Assembly: GCA_001792895.1 (NCBI GenBank)
Contig: MARA01000002.1
Span: 62,001 to 126,000, forward strand
DNA length: 64,000 bases
Source of the DNA: Lentinus brumalis
Taxonomy: Eukaryota > Basidiomycota > Agaricomycetes > Polyporales > Polyporaceae
Direction: 5' to 3'
Part shown: positions 36,153 through 47,897 of the stretch, piece by piece
Position numbering within the stretch: position 1 is the stretch's first letter
Layout of the letters: each line of letters opens with the position of its first letter
Notes under the pieces: generated by a model
What the model was told of the DNA's origin: nothing
The model's input: the letters and a program-made list of their open reading frames with translations, nothing else
Databases searched by the model: none
Position numbers and translations under genes: made by a program

Positions 36153-39100
36153 ATGCGCAGATCCTGTGAGTATCTCAAATGTCTGCATGTCTGCATGGCT
36201 GAGCATACCGTAGCGGAGTCCCCAGAGTCTGGCAGCGCGCGCAAACGGCCACGCTTATCCTCCCCCACATACGAGGAGCACTTTCCAATCACCCAAGAAG
36301 ACATGGCAACATTCGATGAGCTCGAGAAGCAGCTCTCACAGGCCATCCCTGTAGTCCCATCACAATCTCGCTCGTTACCTTCCGAAGCGCACAAGAGCCA
36401 TGACGCAACCACTCAGGACGTTGACTTCCTGGGAGGGCACGACGAGGAACAGGGATATGGTCATGGTTCAACTATTAAAGGTGCGCATATATGTACTTGA
36501 ATTGCTGCTAGATACCGACCTCCCTCGAGAATGGTCGTCCTCTCCCCCTGACAACCACTCCACAACACAAGAACGTGCTGCCGAGGATAGCTTCTTCACA
36601 GCTGGCATGGGCAAAGGGGGCATGGGTTTCGTCTCTGCAGCATCTATTCCTGCCAAATCTCAGCGAGGTCCGCCAATACCTTCTGGATTCGCTTCTGCTG
36701 CTTCCCTTGCTATACCTCGACCGACCGAGTCATCCGCGCCTCGCTTGACAAGTGGTTTCACGTCTGCAGCAAAGTTCTGCAGCGCCCCGCGGCCACCGCA
36801 GGATGGCGAAACTGCAGATGATGCCCCTCCCTCAACCCTCAGCAAGTATGGTGGTTTTGGTCTGGCTTCTGCTCTACCTACAGGACCACAGGACAGCTGG
36901 GCCGATGACCGCCCATCTTCACCTTTTGAGCCGCCTACAGAACAAGACTATGATTCCTGGTTCGACTCCGATGCCTCCAAGCTACCTACTGCGGCTTTGA
37001 CGTTCACGACCGCACGGGCAGTTGTCGATGAGCCTCAATCTCGGCCGGAACCTACCACCGCCCATCCAGGACCATCGGGCTTCACTTCCGGCCTTGCACC
37101 TTTCAAACCGCCCACCCAGATCACGCGCAAGATTGCACCTGCGCCAGAAGCTCCCCATGTTGACGAGGAGGTATCCTGCACGCCAATCGTGGGGTTCAGT
37201 TCGGTAGCCTCTCTGCATGCTGGGAAAAGCAACTGGGCTGCTCCATCTGCGGAAGCTTTGGCTCTCGCAGCTCAGAAGATGAAGCAGTGGGAGGCTGAGA
37301 TTGCAGTTGAAGACGCGTCAACTATCTCTGCGGGTAAAGATGTCACTCGTCCTGAGGTCGAGAACGTGGCCGCTGCAGGGCCATCGTCGGCTGCTCCGCC
37401 ATTGCCATGCTTACAACCATTCAAGACACCCCTGCGGCCCGCGTTGCGCCCGATGGACAACAGCGGATTCTCTCCTGCTCTGTTGCCTGATACGCCTCTT
37501 GCGTCGAAGAGCTCCACGCGTTTCACTGACATCGGCAACGGTCAGCTGATGAAGAACACGCAGTTCAAGTCTCCAGTCGTCAGTAGGACGCGTGTAGTCT
37601 CTGGACTGGGAGCGCATGCCGGCTCGCCGCTTAACCCCATGCGTCCGTCGGATTTCAAGATCGCGTCCACTTCCAAACTCCCTGCAACTTCTGGTTTCGG
37701 TTCAGCGAGCGCCCTTTCACAATCCGTTCCCGTCACTCCTATTCGACCTGGCCCGTCTAAAGCACCGATTTCGGTAACATCTCCGGGGAAGGGTAAGTCA
37801 CTGGGCATGACACCGCGCAGAGGCGTTGAGCCGCAGTCTGTGGCTAAGGGGAAATTCTCGACGCCATTCAAGCGGGGGATGGCGCCTGGAGAGCCGGGGA
37901 GATCGCAATTGGAGCTTCAGCACGTCAAAGTGTACGCTCAGGTCCAAACTCCAGCACGTGTTGCTGAGTCTCGACCGTCCGCTACGAGAACAAGGCCGCG
38001 GAAGGATTACAAGTTCTTCGACCTCAGTAAGACGCCATACCGTTGTGCGTCGACAACACAACTGACAGAGCTTTGCGCAGATCCACAGCCCGACAGGAAG
38101 GCGTTGGCGTCGTCGGGACTGCGCCCCCAATCTTACACTGATGAAGAGTTACTGGCCATGGGACTGTACGCGCATACATGCTCGTCTGTAAACTTTTGAC
38201 TGACCTCGCAGCTCAGCGACATTGACGAGCTGCGCCAGATGACACCTACTAATGCCGTCTACTACACGTTCTATTCGGAGGCTCCGAATATGGACGGCGA
38301 GGAGTCTCCCGACGCTCTGAGGCTAGGACCTGAAGATGCCTTAGCCAGGCTTCATGAGCTCGGGTGCAAGCTCGCGACGCAACGATGGGTCACCAATCAC
38401 TACGGCTTGATTCTGTGGAAGCTCGCGGCCATGGTCTGTCTGGAGCCGGAGCGCGAGCAGGACGTCAAGACCAAACGGTGGTGCTGGCTGGAAGTTATGA
38501 GACAGCTCCTCTACAGGTTTGTCACAATCGCCCCGAAGTTTCTGCGTACTGACGGCTATGTGCAGATACGAGCGCGAGCTGAATGGTGGCTCACGACCAG
38601 CCCTCCGGCTAATATCGACGGAGGACGCGCCGGCAGCTTGTCCTATGGTCCTCTGCGTATCCAAGATTATGTGGTCGTCTTCCGTGGTCGACGAGCGTGG
38701 GGTGCCACTTGACCCACATCCCGAGCTTGAGATCACGGACGGATGGTACCTTCTCCGCGCCAAGGTCGACTTGCCTTTGGCTAGGGCGGTTCGACGTGGG
38801 CTAATAAGGATTGGAACGAAGCTGGCCGTGTCGGGCGCAAGGGTGAGCATTCCTTTGGGACGAGGGAAATTTCGATACTGATAAAGGCTTACGTCTAGTT
38901 GTCTGGAGATCGCAAAGAGGCTTGCGAGATCCTGGATGCGTACGACACCACTTCGCTCGAGCTCTGCGGAAACTCGACGCACCTCGCGCCGTGGCACGCG
39001 AAGTTGGGTTTCGTCAAAGATCCCTTCGTTGCTACTCTTGATAGCCTGACGGCGGATGGGGGCATCGTACCAGCCATGGATCTGGTCGTCCAGAAGGTAG

Positions 39101-40024
39101 GTGCTAGCTTGAGTTCCTACCAATGCGAGCAACGAGCCTGATCAGGGAACAGGCATACCCGATAGCATATCTCGAATTTGTGCGTAACGAAGACGGGTCG
39201 GTCACAAAGTTGGGCCCACGCAACGAGAAGGAAGAGCTGAAGGCACAGGATCAATGGCTAGTACGTACCACACCGCTCCTGGAGATCCTGCCACTCACAA
39301 CAGTCTAGGCCGAGCGCGAAAATGCAATAGCCAAGATTCGCGTTGATCTTGAGAAGCAGATTCAGCAGCTCGAGAAGATGTCCGAACGGCTGTATGGTAT
39401 CGCCGGCGGTCGTTTCGAAGGCAAGCACAAGCCTGATGGTGCGTGATGTAGGTGACTTGTACACGGCGACCGCTGACAAGTCGACATAGATCCCATTCCT
39501 GACCACATCGAGAATCTGTACAGCGAGCTGGTGGATCAAGAGCCTCGGCCATCGTCATCCCAACTGCTATATCATCTCAACTACATGGACGCTGGATATC
39601 TCTACCTATATACAGAAGACCAGATCCGCTTAGCGAGAGAGCGGATGGGCGATGACATCGAACGGGAACTCCAAGTAGGGTTTCCATCAGGTTGCTCTCA
39701 TATTGGCATGCTGACGTCTCTGCCGCACAGTTCGCATGCCCTCCGCGGAGTGTCCGTGACTTCCGTGTTGTTGTCGTCAAGGACGCGCGATGGGCACGGA
39801 AAGAGCCCATGCGTACAGCACAGATCACGCTTTGGGACCCTATGCGTATGGTCTTCAGCGAAGGTGGTAGCCCGGGGGAGATCCGCGAGGGCCAGCGCTT
39901 CTTGGTGGCGAACCTGGAACCCAGCCAGCCTAGGGCGTGGATGGCCCCTGGTCCGGAGGCCGTTATTTATCTGGTATCGAAGAAGAATGCTCGATGGACG
40001 AGCATCAAGTCAAGCAAGCGTTGA
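36153..40024 (+). CDS. BRH2: BRCA2-family recombination mediator (Brh2)
   Basis: Ten exons (36153-36165, 36214-36480, 36512-38165, 38217-38516, 38566-38842, 38899-39096, 39153-39260, 39309-39438, 39490-39674, 39731-40024) give 1,141 residues. The protein loads Rad51 onto single-stranded DNA in homologous recombination. The C-terminal half carries the BRCA2 DNA-binding region: helical part with RWVTNHYGLILWKLAAMVCLEP, OB1 with ELEITDGWYLLRAKVDLPL and GTKLAVSGA, LAPWHAKLGF, and a last OB fold with WDPMRMVFSEGGSPGEIREGQRF and FLVANLEP. The N-terminal half (residues about 130-495) has eight GF-x-S-A type units, such as SGFTSAAKF and SGFASAASL, resembling the Rad51-binding BRC motif. The 5' exon is 13 bp with an in-frame intron, so the very N-terminus is less certain. 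Confidence 0.9.
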
Positions 40025-40130
40025 GACCATTGTACTCGCTGTAGTACTTGCTGCTGCTGTAGGATTTCAGTGTGGTTGCTTGTGATGGCGCCCAACGGCA
40101 CAGCTGTAGCTCACGCTGTGCGGCTAACAT

Positions 40131-40210
40131 GAACCCTTGGCACAGTGGTAGCGCGTGAGATTCCAGCTGGGAAATCCTCAAGGTCGTCCGTTCAATCCGG
40201 GCAGGGTTCA
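40131..40210 (+). tRNA. tRNA-Trp (CCA), intron-containing
   Basis: A cloverleaf folds from GAACCCT/AGGGTTC (acceptor), a D arm around AGTGGTA, an anticodon stem beginning TGAGA, and a T arm GTCCG-TTCAATC-CGGGC, with A as discriminator. The anticodon loop reads TTCCAG, giving CCA, with about 8 nt (CTGGGAAA) as an intron after position 37. One A-C mismatch closes the anticodon stem. A T-run follows about 20 bp downstream as a Pol III stop. An identical copy lies at 54012-54091 on the other strand. Confidence 0.78.
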
Positions 40211-40493
40211 ATATGTCAACGATGTACTGTTTTTTTCATTTTCGCATATCGGGTACTGCTATGAAGCCGCCAATTTGCTGTACTCAGTGCTGCTGAAGTG
40301 AGTGTTCCTGATGTTTGTATACAACGCAAGATACGGTCTGCTAGCAGGTTGCCAACAAAGGGAATTGATCTGCGGAGAAGTAGTGTTGCGATTACGATGG
40401 TGCGGGTACGAGTACAGATATAACGCATAAGAAATCGAACACGATAGCGAGAGTGCCCCACCCAGCCTCAACAGAACAATGGCGACCAATCGC

Positions 40494-42274
40494 TCATGCT
40501 TCCGCAAGGCCATACTTACGGAGAACCCCACGGTAGTCTCCGACATCCTCGCGACCCATCGCCACCACGGTCGCCTTCGCACCGCTGCGAGGCCCGAAGA
40601 TGCGTGCCCCAACACGGCGGATTGCAGCGTTGTCGACAGCGTCGATCTTGTCGCACATCTCCGACACGGGAATCTTGCGTCCGTGCACAAGGACCTGCAT
40701 GCCAAGTCAGCCATCGGAACTTTTGGGATACCCTTGGGACTCACCTGACGACCGAGATCCTCGACTTCGACCGCGCGACTCTCGAGCGCCATCATCAGGC
40801 TGGACTTGAGCTGGTTCTTCGCGCGGCTGAGCTCGGCATCGGGAATGTTCGAGTAGAGCAGGAGACTCAGCTGGTGCACGAGGTGGGGAAGGATGTGCGC
40901 GGGAGTGTTGCTCTGGCGTCCGCTCGAAGGGATGAAAGACGCGAAGAGACCAAAGAGGGAAGAGTCGGTGTATATGTGGTGGAAGGATGCACAGTGGTCG
41001 ATTTGCGGGAAGTGGTTGAGGATATGCGTATACAAGCGCGAGTACATGCCCTTGCCGGGGCCGCCTGAGGAGCGCACGTAAGTGAGTGCAATGCGGGGGG
41101 AAAACGAGATGAACGAGATATACACACCGGCTGAGAAGCTGCCTCCACCGCCCAAGAGCACCTGCATTGTAGCGACAGCGTAGACATCGTCATCGTGAAT
41201 GCCGACACCCTCGAACGCCAGGTATACATGGTTGAATTCCGTCGTAGGGTCATGGATGAATCTATGGCCGCCAGTGTATGTTGACCCTTCTACAGGGTCA
41301 TCTTGCTTCGGCAGCTGAGGGTAGTTGAGGTACGATGATGCAGCTCGAGTGAGTGACTTGTATAATGAAGGCGACGTTGATTGTGATGACTTGCGCAAGT
41401 GTGGAGATACTTGTTGTGATTGACGTGACGATGCAGAGCCTTTCTGCCCATCCGTGGACTCGGTCACATCCGCAAATCCAGTAGACGCGACGGGCGCCGG
41501 ACCGCGCAGGTGAGAGAAATGACGACCCACGTACTCGACGAGTTCGGCGTGTTGCATCCCCGCACCAGCAATGACCATCCTATCCGGCCGATACCACTTC
41601 TTCATATACTTCTCCATCATAGATTTGCTGATGACGTCTATTCGGTGCTCCGGGCACAGGAGAGAGTTTCCCAGACCCTTGTTGTCGTACGCGACTTCGT
41701 GCAGGATCTCTGGCAGTATCATTTCCGGCTTCGCGCTGACCTCGCGCAACTCGTACCGCGCGGCTTCTCGCTGCGCATCAAGCTCCTCCGGCAGGAATGC
41801 GGGGTTGAGGACGGTGTCGGCTATGAGCGACATTGCGAGCTGCGTGCCCTTGTGGAAGTGTGACGACTGGTACATGATAGACTCCCGTGCTGATGAACAG
41901 AGAATCTGTCCGCCAAGCGCGTCGATGTCTGCGGCCATTTGCTCTTCAGAGCGCAATTTCGTCGTCTGAGTACAGCGAATGATGAGAACAGCTCATGCAG
42001 TCTGAGAAAGTGTCTCTACCTTGAAGGCCATCCTATCCAAGAAATGGCTCACTCCCAAATTAGATGGGGTTTCATATCTGGAACCTGCGTCGACGTAAAG
42101 CCCGACGGACGAGAAGTGCCCCGGTGTACTTTCTGTCGCTACCCGGATGCCATTAGGGAGAGTGGTGATGTCGACAGGCGGGTCGGAAGGTTTCGGAGTT
42201 GCGTGAAGCGACCTGTTCCATGGATGCCGGCGCGAGGCAGAGGTGCGTAGAGAGTGGACAGCAGCACGGCGCAT
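40494..42274 (-). CDS. MAS2: mitochondrial processing peptidase, alpha subunit
   Basis: Four exons (42274-42020, 41965-41128, 41064-40745, 40694-40494) give 537 residues. The alpha subunit binds presequences and, with the beta subunit, cleaves them in the matrix. An Arg/Ser-rich presequence is followed by ITTLPNGIRVATE and VGLYVDAGSRYE. At the place of the zinc motif the sequence is HFLDRMAFK rather than HxxEH, which identifies the non-catalytic alpha subunit. The flexible glycine-rich loop [20 protein letters not shown] spans the second intron. A Ser/Gln-rich insert (about residues 255-300) is longer than in yeast. The start at 42274 is the first real ATG. It is divergent from the transporter at 42422. 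Confidence 0.94.
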
Positions 42275-42421
42275 GGTGGTCAAAGTCCAAGCTCTGCCTT
42301 TGGCGCCAACTAGTCAGCTCGCGTGTCGAAACGGATGTCCGGACCGGGCACCCGTCGAGTGGGAATCGTCGGTGGCGGGTACCAGTCTGAGTAGCCTCTG
42401 CCCGCCGCGGTATCGCGAAGG

Positions 42422-44338
42422 ATGGCAGCCGTGGAATCATCCGTCGGGACGCAGGACGACGCGAGGCATTCTGCTCTCCTTGTAACGGGGAGGCAGGAAC
42501 AAGACGCAGCAGCAGAGCTGCCGGTCGAGCTTGAAGCTCCCACTTTGGATCGCAAGGCGGTAGCAACGTTGCTGGTTCAACACCTCTCAAAGTGAGTTAC
42601 TTGTAACTTCGTCATCATCTGCGTGGGGCATCTGAACGCATCGTCTCACCTACAGCTCATGGGGTCTTCGTACCGCTGAATTCGCTGTGTACCTTCTACT
42701 GGTCACTTTGTTCCCCGACACCCTCCTCCCGGCGTCGATTTATGGCTTCGTGACCACCGGCGTAGCGATCATCTTATCGGGATGGGCTGGCCGACTTGTC
42801 GATGAGCACCACACCCTAAGCGTTGTGCGCACCAGTATTGTCATCATCAAGCTCGCCGCATGTGCACAATATGCTGCCATTTTGGCCTTACTGTACACTT
42901 CTGGCCACGCTCAAGGACCAGCTCGGCCGTGGTCGACACCCTTGACCTCGGGGATGTTCACCGTCATCGTCGTCGGTGGATGCATTCACAACATCGCGGG
43001 AACGACTATTTCGGTGGCCGTTGAACGGGACTGGGTCACAACTATCGCTGGAGGGTCCTCGGACCACCTCACCACGCTGAACACGTACATGCGGCGCATC
43101 GACTTGTTCTGCAAGCTCGTGGCGCCCCTATTTGTGTCGTTGCTTACAAGCGCCGCCTCATATCGTTTCGCTGCCATCTTTCTCTGCGGCGTTGAGGGGG
43201 CATGCATGTCATTTGAGCTTTTCTGTGAGTGACACTGTACTTGTGTCCTGTCCATCACGCTTACCCCCTTCATAAGGGATCACCGTGTCATACAGACGTT
43301 TCCCAACATTAAAGGAGGCCCAAGCTGCGAGAGAAGCAGCTCGTCACGACCGCTCGCACAATACCCAACAACTGTCAATCGAGCATGCGTCACTACCGAG
43401 GGTTCTCGTCCGGAGGGCCTACGCTCGGCTGAAGGAAGCTGCCCTAGATTGGCGCGAGTTTGCGCAATATCCCATTTTCCTCTCATCGCTCGCGATATCC
43501 TGGCTCTACCTGACCGTCCTCAGTTTCGACGGCACGATGCTGAGTTACTTGAAGGCACACGCATACAGCGACCCGTTCCTTGCAGGTATGCGGGGCTTGA
43601 ACGTCGTTGCCGGCCTCGCCGGCACGTTGGCGATGCCTTTCCTGGAGAAGAGGCTTGGTCTTGTGCGCGCTGGAAATTGGAGCATCTGGTAAGCTGTCAG
43701 CCACTGACCCGCTAGGCAGCGCTGACAAATGATTGCAGGTCTGAGGTCATCTGCCTGCTCCCAGTGCTCGTCGTGCTCTATGTCTGCGCGCCCTCGGACG
43801 GCGTGCGAGCACCAGCTTGGAACGCGGCTATGCTCTTTGGAGGTACGTGCACCATCATGCATCATCGACCGTACAATCCCGCCGTTGTTCGTAACACATA
43901 TCGTGCATAGGGATGATTCTCTCCAGAATAGGCCTGTGGGCGTTTGACCTCTGTCAGCTGAAAGAGCTGCAACTGGCACTCGCCGCGCATCCCAGAAGGA
44001 ACTCTCTGTATGCGAATCCGTACGTTGTCGTCATATGCACTCATCCGATATGATCTCGGCAGGACGGCGCTGCAGTACTCCATGCAAAACGTTGCAGACA
44101 TGTTGAAGGTACGGCACACTTCACTACACCAACAACGCGAACTGACATGTCTCTCGCCAAGTATGTCCTCACGATGGCCCTGAGCAAGCCGTCGCAGTTC
44201 AAGTACGCGGCCCTCGCGTCGTTCATCAGTGTCATTGTAGGAGCGTCTACCTATCTTATGTACGTCAAGAAAGAGCGTGGACACGTCCTGCACCACAGCG
44301 TCGGAGACCTCATACCGCTCCTCCGGAAAACCGACTGA
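42422..44338 (+). CDS. ferroportin-like iron exporter (SLC40A family)
   Basis: Seven exons (42422-42591, 42656-43224, 43277-43688, 43739-43842, 43911-44007, 44063-44108, 44162-44338) give 524 residues. Many hydrophobic helices are present. Ferroportin landmarks: SWGLRTAEFAVYLLLVTLFP in the first helix, AVERDW followed by LNTYMRRIDLFCKLVAPLFV, WLYLTVLSFDGTMLSYLK, RIGLWAFDLCQLKELQ and the C-terminal QYSMQNVADMLKYVLTMAL. The acceptor at 43276 (AAG) was chosen because it alone gives the expected FWITVSYRRFP junction. The predicted role is export of ferrous iron at the plasma membrane or vacuole. The basis is family membership; location is not shown by the sequence. Confidence 0.9.
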
Positions 44339-44599
44339 GGTGCGGTACGCCGGCTTCGGGGCGAGGTGGGAGCCTGAAGGGCCACAAGCTCGCCCCCCGC
44401 ACCGTCCGCCAACGTGTTCGCAATACCAACTAAAATTCTAGACATGTACGCGTATGAAAACAACAGTGCTATTCCGCATCTGGAATGATATAGTAAGTAC
44501 CAAAGGAGGAGTGTGTGGGCGTGAGCGTGAGTGTGAGTGCAAATGTAAAGAGGGGGAGGGAGAGGTCCAGGTATACACAATGGCAGCGAGGCTCGAACA

Positions 44600-46746
44600 T
44601 CAGACGACAGACCTGGACGCGCTCGGACCCTTCCTGTCTGCGGACGCCTGCTCCGAAGACACGGTGTCCTGGATCTCGTCCGGCATCATGTAATCTGTGG
44701 TCTTGTCAACGGTGATGTGCACCTGTGCGCGAGAGCAGAGGAGTAGAGTCAGCCAAACGAGCAGCGACTGGGTGGATGGTTTACAGCACTCACCCTGGTT
44801 CCGATACCAAGGTCAAGTTGGTCGCCGTCCTGGGAGGAGAATGGTCAGTCTCGATGCGGACAGAAGCGACGACTTTATACGGAGCATACCGATTGGCCAC
44901 GGCCACGTTGGGAAGGGAAGATGACGGGTAGACGATGTCCGCTGGTAGACTGCGACTGGCCAGATTGCGCCATGAGAGTCTTGCGAGCGTTCATACTGGC
45001 ATCAAGCACAAATTAGGCCTGGCACATCGAACGAAGTTTTCGGACGCTTACGAAGCCAAGTACGAATTTGCGTATACTATGGTGGGGCAGCAGTCAATCA
45101 GGTTCATCGGATAGGATAGGAAGGGGATGGGGCCACGCACGTTTACTGATTGCGAAGTGTAGACCGAGATAGATCAACTCGTCGGACTTCACGAGCCACT
45201 GGATAGCCGGGTGAGCTTTCCGGGCCGCAGCATATTGTAGCTAAAGCAACTCACGAAGACCAGCGAGATCACGGTCGTGATACTGGGCGCAAACGTCAGC
45301 TGCCAGAACATTATTCAGGGAAACGGGGCCTACGAAGTGAGCAAGCCGTTCTCGATCGTGTACAGCGTGACGGCGTTGAGAATATGGTCGAATCTGAGGC
45401 ACGCGCAGTCACACTCATTGGTTGAACAATACGCGCCACTGCGGTAACACTCACCTGCCCGTACCGCCCCTGTGTCGTCGGAGGTAGTAGCAGAGGCCTA
45501 CGGTGATCAAGAAGTCCACGACCGAGGACAAGACAAGTCCGAGGGTGAAGACCCACTGTGGAGCTCAGCGATTAGTATCTCAACAATGCGGTCAGATTCA
45601 AGCACGCGTACTCTGAAGCGGTCACCGAACACGTGGAAGCTGCCCAAGCGAATCCTAGGGCACAGCGTGGTCAGTCTATCATGGAAGCTGCGAAACAGAG
45701 CAGACTCACAACTCCACAGCAGTAACTTGACGACGAGGAAGGCTATCAGCCGAAGCCAGGACGATGGAAGAGATTGCTCACCAAACGCGGCGACTGAAAG
45801 AAGAGGTGTGAGCGAATCATGAGGTGCGAGATGACGATAAGTATGCTTACCCACTCGGGCGATTGCAAGGATCGCCTGCTGGAGGTGAGCACAATGCCAG
45901 GTGTCATTGTATGACCACTTACTATTGGTGCGGTGAGGAAGTAGTTGCCTTTGCTCACTGTGGACCATCATTCAGTATTTATCGGGCGGGAGAACCAAAC
46001 AGGAACGCCTTACACTTGAAGAGACGAATCGAGAAAAACCTGGAGAGGCACTCTCAGCCGCCGCCACAACTGTCGAGCATTTAGGACATCGACTCACAAG
46101 TGAACGCAAACAGTCATTATAGCCTTTACCGAAATGAGTTCCAAACCTGTGCAGACAAACGGGGGACTTGCCGTCAATGCTATCGACACCTACTCGACAG
46201 TCAGGAGGCCGGACGTCTTCGAATGAGAGATAGCACTCACGCCAATCGTCCTGCAACAACTCCTGCATAAGCAACTGAGCGCGACACGACGATCGACCAC
46301 ATACCAGAAGACTTGGTCCGTAACGTCCATCTCTCCGAAGTGATTGACGAAGTACATGTAGCTTGCGGCCGCTATCATGGCAGAGTGCAGCAAGTCAAGG
46401 ATGCTGATTCGAATTCCGGTTAGGCTGATAGCAGTCACAGCTGCAAGACACCTACAAGATCACAGCGACCTGTGGGCAGACACGAGAGAAATGAGACGAC
46501 AGTTCTTCTTCAATCGTCGCTGAATTGCTGCTTACCTTGAGCTTCGTAGAGAACTGGTCGCGCGTGAACAAACGGAAGTAGAGGACGGTCTGCATGCCGA
46601 CAATGCCGGACAGCCTGAGTATTAGAGTTGAGAACTTGTACAATCCGTCCATGCAAAGTGTAAGCTGCGCACCCCGTGCAGACCATGCCACCCATGAGGA
46701 TGGCGCCCAGGCTCGTCTTAAGAGACGATTCCGCGACAAGGACCAT
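44600..46746 (-). CDS. DUF6534-type seven-helix membrane protein, 19 exons
   Basis: About nineteen exons were linked by splice sites: 46746-46673, 46614-46536, 46469-46456, 46403-46305, 46250-46237, 46146-46098, 46039-46014, 45957-45923, 45878-45851, 45793-45706, 45654-45612, 45555-45455, 45393-45334, 45282-45255, 45198-45141, 45076-45052, 44995-44890, 44829-44794 and 44722-44600; 361 residues. Sequence runs like those of the large basidiomycete DUF6534 family: LGAILMGGMVCTGLSGIVGMQTVLYF, AMIAAASYMYFVNHFG, VCVHLFFSIRLFKLSKGNYFL, LSSVVDFLITVGLCYYLRR, HILNAVTLYTIENGLLTS and FAISKLYANSYLAS. Function of the family is unknown. At 46236 and 45705 the donor used to keep frame lies 4 nt past a consensus GTGAGT, so these two joints are the least sure. 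Confidence 0.75.
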
Positions 46747-47626
46747 CTTGCATGCAGTCTCCGGAAACCAAGGAAGGTGGATAGAGGGCAAGCGGCCAGG
46801 GAGTGGCGGGAAAGGAGAGCAGCATCGGCCATCCAGGAGACGTATTTTAATCACCCATCATCGCCGGCATCGTCGCGCAGGGGACTCTTCGTGACCCGAG
46901 AAATTTAGCCGTTTGGGTTCCCCCGCCCCGCATTGGAACGATCCAAAGAGGCATAGGCGGGATGTCGGGGTGGAGTACGCACGATGCTCTGCAGCGAAAA
47001 CAAATTGCGCGGTCCGTCGAAGCAGGTCGAAGCACGATTGGTTTCGATTATAAATACGCGACGGTAGGCCGCGAAACTGGCAACCCCATCAAAGGCAGGC
47101 ATCAGGATTCAGCTCACAGTCCACGCAGGCCTGCGGGCGTTGCTCTCCGACGGCAGACAATAATGTTTCAAGCATTGGCAACGGGGCAGCTCACCAAGTT
47201 GTCCAGTCCTGAAGGCTGGAGGTCCTCCTGGGTCATCTCACTGTAGAAATTGAGCATTATACTCACACCCGGACTCAGAGGTCCCAGGAATCCAGGATGC
47301 GCATCTGGAGCGGATGGCCCCCGATCTCGAGCACATTTCGCCAGGGATGCCGACGTGGGCGGACAGCTCTGGACAGCTGCGGACAAGCTTCCAGGTATGT
47401 AGACCATCATGGTTGATTGTGGGACCTGGCGGAGGAAGCCATCGATGCAAATGGCAAGGGACAGTGAGCCAATGGCCGTGCAGAGCGATGGACATCCATA
47501 CCTGTGGTCTCGCTGTTCTTGTTCACGATCGTCGCTCACGGAAATCCCTCGGGAGTCGCACAGACGCTGGCCTCCCTGGCAATATCAGTGGCTCTACAGA
47601 TTGAACCATGCCAATCAGCCTCTCAT
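46747..47626. other. intergenic upstream of DUF6534 gene and tRNA-Cys
   Basis: No gene recognised. Open frames around 46900-47540 on both strands show no domain-like sequence. Confidence 0.55.
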
Positions 47627-47698
47627 GGCCTTATAGCTCAGTGGTAGAGCATGCGATTGCAGATCGCAGGGTCTCGTGTTCGAACCACGATGAGGCCT
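47627..47698 (+). tRNA. tRNA-Cys (GCA)
   Basis: A complete cloverleaf without intron: acceptor GGCCTTA/TGAGGCC, D stem GCTC/GAGC with loop AGTGGTA, anticodon arm TGCGA-TTGCAGA-TCGCA with anticodon GCA, T arm TCGTG-TTCGAAC-CACGA and discriminator T, the cysteine identity base. A TTCTTTTT run follows immediately as the Pol III terminator. Confidence 0.96.
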
Positions 47699-47897
47699 GT
47701 TCTTTTTCGGTGTGGTGTCGGGTGGCTTTTGGTTTTCGGAATGTCACCCCTCGAGGTCGCCTTCGGGAATAGATGTAAGTACAGCAAAACGACAGCTCAC
47801 AGCAAGAAGCACCCTTTTCAGCCATCTGTCAACTAGGTATCATATCAGAATAATGTAGGAAGTCAAGTCGTACAACATCGCGGTCATTACTACCGTG

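Noticed and set aside
35607..36206. Minus-strand frame with NQVTEVLTPEQLRVTEEDAV between ceramidase and Brh2
   Set aside because: It looks mildly protein-like, but the only intron that would join it to a sensible ATG is about 36 nt and no family is recognised.
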